From: an uncultured Lachnospiraceae bacterium
Lineage (GTDB): Bacteria; Bacillota; Clostridia; Lachnospirales; Lachnospiraceae
Direction of reading: 5' to 3'
NCBI GenBank assembly: GCA_947177445.1
Contig: CAMWUL010000003.1
Coordinates: 52,963-116,962 of the forward strand
Length of the DNA: 64,000 bases
Within the stretch, counting starts at the first letter, position 1. Each line of letters starts with the position of its first letter. The notes beneath the pieces are model-generated. The model was not told where the DNA came from. It ran no database searches and worked only from the letters and a program-made list of their open reading frames with translations. The position numbers and the translations under genes were made by a program. Shown here one piece after another: positions 56,895-64,000 of this stretch.

Positions 56895-57640
56895 AATCTA
56901 TGGCTCAAAAATAATAAACTTCCGATAATAAGGCCACTCCCCATAAGAAAAGCCCCATTTGCTAAAATGCTTCCAACATCATGAAATGACCATTTGGGAT
57001 TTACCCATATGAAACGAATCAAATCTCCGGAAGTAATCATATAAAATGGTGCTGTATCTGCTGAACCAACATAAGCGGCATTGATACCAAATAATATAGC
57101 GGCAAAAAGATAGAACAATCGTATATCTATCATTCCCGGTAATGCAACTGAACACAAACTGACAAACAAACTTGCTGGAAATGCAGAAACAATGATTGCT
57201 TTCACCAGCGGCAGTGTACATGCAGGCAACGGAACCGGGAAAGGAGCTGCCACGAAATAAACAGCTGTGTTTAAAGTGAGAAAAACACATAGTATTGAAA
57301 AAGTATACAAAAATCCGCCCAACAGCTTTCCCGATATATATTGCCTTTTTTGCAGGGCATGGGACATAAGCAGAAGTTTCATTCCTGTTTTATGATCCAG
57401 AGGAAAACGTTCTGCCAGCAGGAACATCAAGCCAAACATCAGAACAAAACCATTAAGGCTCATTGTCCGATAGACAAAGTAAGCCGGCTCATTTAAAAAT
57501 TCCAAACGTGCCAAATTGCCGGCAGAGGGGTAATTATCCAGCAATGCAAATACTGTTGCCGCAAGAAGTATGCCCCACGTTGCCAGTCTCTTAAACTGCA
57601 TCTTATATTCATAGTGGATAATTGCAATTATTTTACGCAT
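56879..57640 (-). CDS. ABC transporter permease-like membrane protein
   Basis: MRKIIAIIHYEYKMQFKRLATWG; TM-rich; overlaps ATPase gene. Confidence 0.65.
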   Translation of the reverse strand: MRKIIAIIHYEYKMQFKRLATWGILLAATVFALLDNYPSAGNLARLEFLNEPAYFVYRTMSLNGFVLMFGLMFLLAERFPLDHKTGMKLLLMSHALQKRQYISGKLLGGFLYTFSILCVFLTLNTAVYFVAAPFPVPLPACTLPLVKAIIVSAFPASLFVSLCSVALPGMIDIRLFYLFAAILFGINAAYVGSADTAPFYMITSGDLIRFIWVNPKWSFHDVGSILANGAFLMGSGLIIGSLLFLSHRFWRSE

Positions 57641-58511
57641 GTGCTTTCCCTCCCATACAATACACATAGGCATCTTCCAAGGTTGCCGCATCGGTCGCAG
57701 CCCCCGGAAAAGAGGAATCTTCGTCCATAATTCGTGCGGTCAATCCGTGGCTTTCATAAGTCGTCTGCAAGACTACCGATTTCTTTTGAAGTTCCATAAG
57801 CTGATCTTCGTTTTCTAAGTGCAAAAGTTTTATTTTTCCCTTTACCCGTTCCAGAAGTGCGGCAGATGTACCAGCATAAAATAACTGTCCTTTTCGTAGT
57901 ACGGCAAGCTCCCCGCAAAGCTGGTGGACATCTTCGACAATATGCGTAGAGAGCAGAACGGTACGCCCCTCTCTTGCATATCGTGATAATAACCCCCGAA
58001 ATCGTACCCGTTCTTCCGGGTCAAGTCCGGCTGTCGGCTCATCAACCACAAGAATCTGAGGGTTGCCGATCAGTGCCTGTGCAATCCCAACCCGGCGTTT
58101 CATACCGCCGGAAAGCTGCTTTATTTTACGTTTGGAAAATTCCAGCATTTCAACCTGTTCCAATACTTCACCTACAGCCTTTTTGTCATGGATGCCTTTC
58201 AGCTCTGCCATGTAGTTTACGAAATCAAACACGGACAGAGATGGGTACATGGCAAGTTCCTGTGGTAAATATCCAATCCGCTCTCTGACCTCGTTTCCCT
58301 GTTTCCGGGAATCAAAGCCGCAGACGTGAATCGTGCCTTCTGACGGGGACAATACCGTAACCAACGCTTTCATAAGTGTAGTTTTTCCGGCACCGTTATG
58401 CCCCAATAACCCAAAAACACCACTTCCAACAGAAAAGCTAATGTCATCAAGTGCCATGACACCATTTGAATATTTCTTTGTAACATGACTAATTTCAATA
58501 TTTGCTTTCAT
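57633..58511 (-). CDS. ABC transporter ATP-binding protein
   Basis: FGLLGHNGAGKTTLMKAL, LSGGMKRRVGIAQALIGNP, LVVDEPTAGLDPEERVRF. Confidence 0.9.
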   Translation of the reverse strand: MKANIEISHVTKKYSNGVMALDDISFSVGSGVFGLLGHNGAGKTTLMKALVTVLSPSEGTIHVCGFDSRKQGNEVRERIGYLPQELAMYPSLSVFDFVNYMAELKGIHDKKAVGEVLEQVEMLEFSKRKIKQLSGGMKRRVGIAQALIGNPQILVVDEPTAGLDPEERVRFRGLLSRYAREGRTVLLSTHIVEDVHQLCGELAVLRKGQLFYAGTSAALLERVKGKIKLLHLENEDQLMELQKKSVVLQTTYESHGLTARIMDEDSSFPGAATDAATLEDAYVYCMGGKAHA

Positions 58512-58527
58512 AAATACCTCTGAATAA

Positions 58528-58539
58528 CTACAAATGTAG
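58528..58539. promoter_or_regulatory. Candidate BlaI/CopY-type operator
   Basis: CTACAAATGTAG palindrome (TACA-NN-TGTA), 17 bp upstream of the ABC ATPase start. Confidence 0.6.
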
Positions 58540-58642
58540 ATTTATAAAACTTCACAACAGAATCCACGCTCTGCGAGGACTCTATTGTCATGAATAATAC
58601 CTGATTATAGAAAGACGCACTTGCTTTCTATAATACATTGGG

Positions 58643-59608
58643 TTATTCGTTATAACCCGCACTATATTCGATCCCGGTATCATAAGCCGGATAAGGATAA
58701 AAAGACTCTCTGCTGAAGCGCATGGAAAGTACAAGCATGAGTGCCAAAAGTACAGCCAACATTAACGCTGTCAATCTATCCTTGATTTTTGATGTTCTTG
58801 CAGTAATTCTTTTAATTCTCCGTTTCGTTAAAAGAAAATCAAGTGCACCTATTCCATTTCCCGGTTTTGCCGCCCGGACTGTTGAATATTCCAAAAGCCG
58901 GATAATGGCAGAAGCATACTCTGTCTCTGTGACCTTTCCCCGCAGCATTTTCATAGTATGGAAATCGCAGTCTGTTTCACAATGCAAAGAAAAATTTCCT
59001 TTAGCAATCCATGAAAAAGGATTCATCCAGTTTAGAATACAAACATAATTATAGATTCTGTCCAAAAGAATATGTTTCCGTTTCACATGGGTCAATTCAT
59101 GGAAAAAAACGGCTGTTAATTCACTGTCTGTCAACTGCTCTATGATCGTTTCATTCATAATGATTACCGGGCAGATTACGCCAGTAACACAAATGGGATT
59201 ATCCAAAGTTCCGCAATACAATACGGGTACTTTCTTTCGTGCGTTTGCTGCTGCACATTCGGAATAGATACGATTTAACCGCTCATTGTTACATATCTGA
59301 TAATTTTTAATCGCCCGCTTTGCCAACATAAGACGTATTATATCATGTACAAGAAAAACGCCGCATCCGCACACCCACAAGATACTGGCAATCCGAAAAC
59401 CGTTTATCCAATTCTGTGTTTCCGGTGATATTAAAAATACATCCGGCGACAGGAATGGAACGCAAAAAAATATCATGCCGCAGAAAGAGAACCATAACGG
59501 CAAATTACAGCGGAAAACGTGATTTACAAAAAGCGATATAACGGTAAAGATACTGCCAATGACAGACACAAAAATAACTGCATTAAAGATATTACCTAAT
59601 ATCTGCAT
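58643..59608 (-). CDS. M56 family metallopeptidase (BlaR1/MecR1-like)
   Basis: TAVFFHELTHVKRKHILLDRIYNYVCILNWMNPFSW. Confidence 0.85.
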   Translation of the reverse strand: MQILGNIFNAVIFVSVIGSIFTVISLFVNHVFRCNLPLWFSFCGMIFFCVPFLSPDVFLISPETQNWINGFRIASILWVCGCGVFLVHDIIRLMLAKRAIKNYQICNNERLNRIYSECAAANARKKVPVLYCGTLDNPICVTGVICPVIIMNETIIEQLTDSELTAVFFHELTHVKRKHILLDRIYNYVCILNWMNPFSWIAKGNFSLHCETDCDFHTMKMLRGKVTETEYASAIIRLLEYSTVRAAKPGNGIGALDFLLTKRRIKRITARTSKIKDRLTALMLAVLLALMLVLSMRFSRESFYPYPAYDTGIEYSAGYNE

Positions 59609-59981
59609 CTGTTTTCTCCTGCCCGGCTATTAAGTTTTTCAATTCGTTTAATTCCTCATTTGAAAGATTACCGTTTTTTACAAATCCCATAACCATTTTG
59701 GAAAGAGAACCGTCATACACACGGCTTAAAAAATTACGGCTTTCTGCAAGCTGGCAATCGCTTTCTGAAACTGCCGGATAGTATAAGTATCCTTTACCCT
59801 GACGCTTCGTAGACAATGCGCCTTTCTTTACCAGACGGGCAAGATAAGTCTGAATGGTTGTTTTACTCCAATCAGTTCCTTTTAGTTTATTCAATATTTC
59901 GGGAAGTGTCTGCGGAGAATTGCTCCAAACAATTTTCATCACTCGCCACTCTGATTCTGAAATTGAAATCTGCTGTTCCAT
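59592..59981 (-). CDS. BlaI/MecI/CopY family transcriptional repressor
   Basis: SESEWRVMKIVWSNSPQTLPEILNKLKGTDWSKTTIQTYLARLVKKGALSTKRQGKGYLYYP. Confidence 0.9.
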   Translation of the reverse strand: MEQQISISESEWRVMKIVWSNSPQTLPEILNKLKGTDWSKTTIQTYLARLVKKGALSTKRQGKGYLYYPAVSESDCQLAESRNFLSRVYDGSLSKMVMGFVKNGNLSNEELNELKNLIAGQEKTDADIR

Positions 59982-60006
59982 GATGTACCCCCATTGGTTG
60001 ACTCTG

Positions 60007-60039
60007 TGTAGTTTTATATATTCTACCATTAAAACTACA
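60007..60039. promoter_or_regulatory. Candidate repressor operator upstream of blaI-like gene
   Basis: Perfect 10-bp inverted repeat TGTAGTTTTA-13-TAAAACTACA. Confidence 0.65.
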
Positions 60040-60089
60040 TGATGTCAACCATTGTGTCTGCTTGACCCCGGCAGCTATTGTGTCTGCTT

Positions 60090-60120
60090 GTTACTTTTCA
60101 CGGCTTCGCCGTTCAAAGCA
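60090..60120 (-). repeat. Partial inverted copy of the MITE-like element (right end)
   Basis: GTTACTTTTCACGGCTTCGCCGTTCAAAGCA is the exact reverse complement of the 30,7xx right end. Confidence 0.8.
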
Positions 60121-60161
60121 ACCGAAAATGGAATCTGGAAAAAATTAGTTCCAAAAAGCTA

Positions 60162-60218
60162 TTGAAAAAAGAACGTGCGTTTGCTATAATAAATTCGCAG
60201 CACAGAGAACGCACGTTC
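60162..60218 (+). promoter_or_regulatory. LexA/SOS-controlled promoter
   Basis: TTGAAA-17-TATAAT; GAACGTGCGTTT (60171-60182) and GAACGCACGTTC (60207-60218) match the Gram-positive LexA box GAACRNRYGTTY. Confidence 0.85.
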
Positions 60219-60245
60219 TGAAAGAGGTGACTGAAGGAGGTTAAA

Positions 60246-61775
60246 ATGGCACAGGAGAATCGCGTTTACATGGCCATCGATCTGAAATCCTTTTATGCTT
60301 CCGTAGAGTGTGCGGAGAGGGGGCTTGACCCTTTGACCACGAATCTTGTGGTGGCGGATGCGGAACGCACGGAAAAAACCATCTGCCTGGCCGTATCGCC
60401 TTCTCTGAAGGCTTACGGGATTTCGGGACGTGCCAGGCTGTTTGAGGTGGTGCAGAGAGTCAGAGAGGTGAATGCACAGCGCCGATATAAGGCGCCGGGA
60501 CATGCTTTTTCCGGCGCCTGCTGGGACGATGCGCAGCTGCGGGTGTGCCCTGAGCTTTCCGTTTCTTATATCACGGCTCCTCCCCGTATGTCTCTTTATA
60601 TGGAATACAGCACGGAAATTTATCAGATTTACCTAAAATATGTGGCTCCTGAGGATATCCATGTGTATTCTATCGACGAGGTGTTTATGGATGTGACTCA
60701 GTATCTGAACATTTATGGGCTCACTGCCAGACAGCTGGCGAAAAAAATAATACAGGAAATTCTGGAAGCCACGGGAATTACGGCCACAGCGGGAATCGGC
60801 ACCAACCTCTATCTGTGCAAGATAGCTATGGATATTGTGGCAAAGCATGTGGATTCTGATTCCGATGGGGTGAGGATTGCGCAGCTGGATGAAATGAGCT
60901 ACCGGAGACAGCTCTGGGCACACCGGCCCCTTACCGATTTCTGGCGTGTGGGGAGAGGCTATGCCAGAAAGCTGGAGGAGAACGGGCTGTTTACCATGGG
61001 GGATGTGGCCAGATGCTCCCTGGGAAAGCCTTCGGATTATTATAATGAAGATTTGCTGTACAAGCTGTTTGGAGTCAATGCGGAGCTGCTCATAGACCAT
61101 GCCTGGGGCTGGGAGCCCTGCACCATGGCCGATGTAAAGGCCTACAAGCCGGAGAGCAACAGCATAAGCTCCGGGCAGGTGCTTCATTGCCCCTACAGCT
61201 TTGAGAAGGCCCGGCTGATTGTGCGGGAGATGACGGATCTGCTGGTTCTGGACCTGGTGGACAGGGGGCTGGTAACAGACCAGGTGGTTCTGGACGTGGG
61301 CTATGATATTGAAAATCTGACGGATCCTGGGATCCGAAAACTTTACAAAGGGCCGGTGAGCACGGACCATTATGGCCGGAGGGTTCCAAAGCATGCCCAT
61401 GGGACGGCCAATATAGGGCGCAGGACTTCCTCCACAAGGCTGATCCTGGATGCGGTAACAGAGGTTTATGACCAGATCGTGAACAGAAACCTGCTGGTCA
61501 GGAGGGTGACTGTGACAGCCAATCACGTGGTGGGGGAAGACTGGAAGAAAGAGCAGGAAACCTGGGAACAGCTGGATCTTTTTACGGATTATGGAGCCCT
61601 TCAGGAGCAAAAGAAAAAGGATGAGGCCGCTCTGGAACGGGAACGGAGGATGCAGATGGCCATGCTGGATATTCGAAAGAAATTCGGGAAAAATGCCGTG
61701 TTGAAGGGAATGAATCTGGAAGAAGGCGCCATGACCAGGGAGAGGAATCGACAGATCGGAGGTCACAAGGCCTGA
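60246..61775 (+). CDS. Y-family DNA polymerase (DinB/UmuC/UvrX-like)
   Basis: YMAIDLKSFYASVECAERGLDPLTTNLVVAD, HVYSIDEVFMDVTQYL, GIGTNLYLCKIAMDIVAKH. Confidence 0.93.
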   Translation: MAQENRVYMAIDLKSFYASVECAERGLDPLTTNLVVADAERTEKTICLAVSPSLKAYGISGRARLFEVVQRVREVNAQRRYKAPGHAFSGACWDDAQLRVCPELSVSYITAPPRMSLYMEYSTEIYQIYLKYVAPEDIHVYSIDEVFMDVTQYLNIYGLTARQLAKKIIQEILEATGITATAGIGTNLYLCKIAMDIVAKHVDSDSDGVRIAQLDEMSYRRQLWAHRPLTDFWRVGRGYARKLEENGLFTMGDVARCSLGKPSDYYNEDLLYKLFGVNAELLIDHAWGWEPCTMADVKAYKPESNSISSGQVLHCPYSFEKARLIVREMTDLLVLDLVDRGLVTDQVVLDVGYDIENLTDPGIRKLYKGPVSTDHYGRRVPKHAHGTANIGRRTSSTRLILDAVTEVYDQIVNRNLLVRRVTVTANHVVGEDWKKEQETWEQLDLFTDYGALQEQKKKDEAALERERRMQMAMLDIRKKFGKNAVLKGMNLEEGAMTRERNRQIGGHKA

Positions 61776-61777
61776 AC

Positions 61778-61909
61778 GGCAGGAGACAGGAAGAACGGCA
61801 GGAGACAGGAAGAACGGCGGGAAACAGGGAAAGCGGCGGGAGACAGGAAGAACAGCGGGAAACAGGGAAAGCGGTAGGAGACAGGAAAATGGCTGAAGAC
61901 AGGGAAAGT
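61778..61909 (+). repeat. About 7-unit 19-bp tandem repeat
   Basis: GGCAGGAGACAGGAAGAAC-type units at 61778, 61797, 61816, 61835, 61854, 61873 (18 bp), 61891. Confidence 0.9.
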
Positions 61910-62326
61910 GCAGGGAACGATTATGAAGATATTATCAGTTTAGAGCGTCCGGTGTCCCGGACCCATCCGCCTATGGACAGAGCTGACCGGGCGGCACAGT
62001 TTTCACCTTTTGCGGCATTGACCGGTTTTGAGGATGCCCTGCGGGAGACCGGGCGTCTGACTGACTTCAGGCGGGAACTGGATGAGGACGAGATTCAGAT
62101 TCTGGATGAAAAGCTGAGAGAGATTCGGGAGAGGATCCAGGAACATCCCAGAGCGGCGGTTACCTATTTCAAACCGGACGGCAAAAAGGACGGCGGAGCC
62201 TATGTGACGGTTGAAGGGAATGTGAAAAGACTTGATATAGTGGAGGGGAATTTGATTCTGGAGGACGGAACAAGGATTTCTGTCAGAGAGATTGCAGGGC
62301 TTAAGACGGAGGAAGAAATATTCTGA
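61889..62326 (+). CDS. YolD-like family protein
   Basis: RTHPPMDRADRAAQFSPFAALTGFEDALRETGR, VTYFKPDGKKDGGAYVTVEGNVKRLD; downstream of a Y-family polymerase. Confidence 0.85.
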   Translation: MAEDRESAGNDYEDIISLERPVSRTHPPMDRADRAAQFSPFAALTGFEDALRETGRLTDFRRELDEDEIQILDEKLREIRERIQEHPRAAVTYFKPDGKKDGGAYVTVEGNVKRLDIVEGNLILEDGTRISVREIAGLKTEEEIF

Positions 62327-62359
62327 CAGACGCGGAAGACCTTAAGATAGCCTTGTAAA

Positions 62360-63196
62360 ATGCCGAAAATAACCATAATACCAAAAAATTATAAGGAGCG
62401 CAGGGGCAGGGAGGCCCGTGGAGCTTCAGGGAAGTCGAATCAGACCGTGATGCCGCGGCAGGGCTTTACGGCAGAGGAAAGGAATCCGGGTGAGAATATG
62501 GAAATTAAGAGGCAATATGAGATCAAGGATGTGAAGGTTCCCAACAGAGGGAAAACAGAAAGCGGGAAAACTCAGACCGCAGAAGAAAGGAAACGGGCGG
62601 AAGAGAGCAGAAAAACGTCTTCTCAGAAAAGATCGCAAAAGGGAAAGCTGACCAGCGGAAAGATTACGGTGCGCCGGACTATCAGCGCCGCATCCTATAT
62701 GATAAAGGTGGCTCAGGCGAAAACGCCCACACAGGTAGCGGCAGTGATCCGAACAGCACAGGCGGATCTTCGGTTTGTGAAGAGCTGTAACTCGGATACC
62801 TTTAAGCAGGAGACTGCTTCGCGCATTATCAGCCGCGTGGTGGCCAAAAGCCGGCTGAAAATCAGCCGCCTGCGAAAGGAAGCAGACCTGGAGCACCGCA
62901 GAAAACTGGCGGAAAAAAAGATCCGCAGACAGATCACAGAAGAGCTGATCAAAAAGCGCAGAAAAAGAAAGGCTCAGGAGGCGCTGGATACCAAGGATCC
63001 GGAGAGGGTGACTTTGGAAAAAAACCAGGAATGCGAGGACTTGTCCCGACAGGAGGCAGCCGCCTTAAGCGGCGATACGGCGGCTCTGCTGGAGCTGGCC
63101 GGAGCGGCAGCGGCAGCGGTTCCTATGGCGGACAGTGCGGATGCGTCTGCAGCGGGAGGGGAGACCTGCGGCAGCATGATGGATGTGACAGTGTGA
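62360..63196 (+). CDS. Lysine/arginine-rich hypothetical protein
   Basis: Open frame in operon orientation; basic, coiled-coil-like centre and Ala-rich C-terminus. Confidence 0.6.
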   Translation: MPKITIIPKNYKERRGREARGASGKSNQTVMPRQGFTAEERNPGENMEIKRQYEIKDVKVPNRGKTESGKTQTAEERKRAEESRKTSSQKRSQKGKLTSGKITVRRTISAASYMIKVAQAKTPTQVAAVIRTAQADLRFVKSCNSDTFKQETASRIISRVVAKSRLKISRLRKEADLEHRRKLAEKKIRRQITEELIKKRRKRKAQEALDTKDPERVTLEKNQECEDLSRQEAAALSGDTAALLELAGAAAAAVPMADSADASAAGGETCGSMMDVTV

Positions 63197-63296
63197 ACCG
63201 TTATATTATGATTAGCTCTTATTAGGAACACGAAAACAAAAGAATTTTGACAAAAACACAAGAAAACAGATTGAAACTATCACATTACGCAGAAAG

Positions 63297-63322
63297 CCGT
63301 CCTTAAAAATAGGGCGGTTTTT
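63297..63322 (+). terminator. Rho-independent terminator
   Basis: CCGTCCT-TAAAAAT-AGGGCGG-TTTTT. Confidence 0.7.
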
Positions 63323-63437
63323 CTGTGCGATATGGCCGGAGTCCACTGGGGCCGCCCTGTTTTGGTTGACAAGGCGGCCCCCAGCAGACCCCGGCCATTC
63401 CACCCGAAAAGTCTAAATTATCGCTCAGTGACTTCGA

Positions 63438-63775
63438 GACAAAATGTCCCAAGGCAATCGTTGTTCCCGCGCATTTTTATCATAGGGGCTCTGGTGGTAT
63501 ATCCCCCGTCGCCGCCCCCTTTCCCATGAATGGGAAAGGGCGGGGGGATAGGGTTGAACGAGCTATAAAACTGCTTATTTTCCACGGCTGGACTGTTAGC
63601 ATTTAGGCATTTGAAAGCCGCTTGTATCAAGGGTTTCCGGGCGCGTTCAGCTGGGGGCGGTATGATGATATGTCTTATGCCCTATTCGTTCCACAAATGC
63701 TAACAGACGAATAAGGAACAGACGCAATAGCGGCGGTGACGCAGCCAACCTCTTTGGGACATTTTGTCCCAAAGA
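63438..63775. repeat. Cluster of inverted repeats/palindromes
   Basis: GACAAAATGTCCCAA (63438) vs TTGGGACATTTTGTC (63754); CTGTTAGCATTT (63593) vs AAATGCTAACAG (63695); TCTTTGGGAC-ATTTT-GTCCCAAAGA (63751-63775); CCCTTTCCCAT-GA-ATGGGAAAGGG (~63518-63541). Confidence 0.8.
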
Positions 63776-63971
63776 GCCGGGTTTGGGGAGGCTCCCCAAC
63801 AAGCATTTTTGCGGGCCCCGGCCCAGCAAAAATTTCGGAGTGTGTCCACACCCGAATTGCTTGCCGTTTGTGCGCTCCTTCTATAATCCGATATAAATAC
63901 CGAAAGCTCATTGCCATACAGACTGTTCGTATGTTATGATATCGGTAATAATTCATAAGGAGAAAACGAAC

Positions 63972-64000
63972 ATGAAACATAAAGAGCATTATAATGATGA
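63972..64000 (+). CDS. Start of a CDS truncated by window end
   Basis: aaggagaaaacgaacATGAAACATAAAGAGCAT, RBS and promoter-like upstream sequence. Confidence 0.5.

Noticed and set aside
61778-61909. Possible CRISPR array
   Set aside because: Units are directly adjacent 19-mers with no spacers
1-64000. tRNA, rRNA or prophage structural genes
   Set aside because: None recognised on either strand; absence not proven without tRNAscan/Infernal

Overview
The window looks like a chromosomal segment of an anaerobic Firmicute, probably Lachnospiraceae-like (inferred from gene content only). About 12-39,560 is a large, mostly plus-strand hemicellulose locus. It holds GH43 (x5, including GH43-like), a GH10 lipoprotein, GH127, GH31 (x2), GH95, GH39, GH8, a double-CE1 esterase, GH3, GH42, an AraC regulator, an ABC exporter-type pair, a large solute-binding lipoprotein and an isolated carB. 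About 39,600-48,830 carries a FAD/Rieske oxidoreductase, a disrupted Rpn-type nuclease gene, MATE, NhaC, an Amt-PII fusion behind a structured leader, and purF. About 48,800-60,030 carries a LytTR two-component/ABC module, GNATs, a DUF1266-like gene, an hsdM remnant and a BlaI/BlaR-type regulated ABC module. The last part has a LexA-type promoter driving a Y-family polymerase/YolD operon, a lysine-rich orphan protein and a palindrome-rich intergenic region. The most notable items seen directly are: a 116-bp MITE-like element with 14-bp TIRs and a perfect 7-bp target duplication, with partial copies elsewhere; a GH10 deletion scar; a frameshifted hsdM relic; an in-frame nonsense codon in an Rpn gene; a 19-bp tandem repeat that supplies the start codon of the YolD-like gene; three successive hairpins in the amt leader; and a 54-aa membrane ORF absent from the supplied track. 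No CRISPR array, rRNA or tRNA was recognised. All family calls are by motif recognition; no database search was run.
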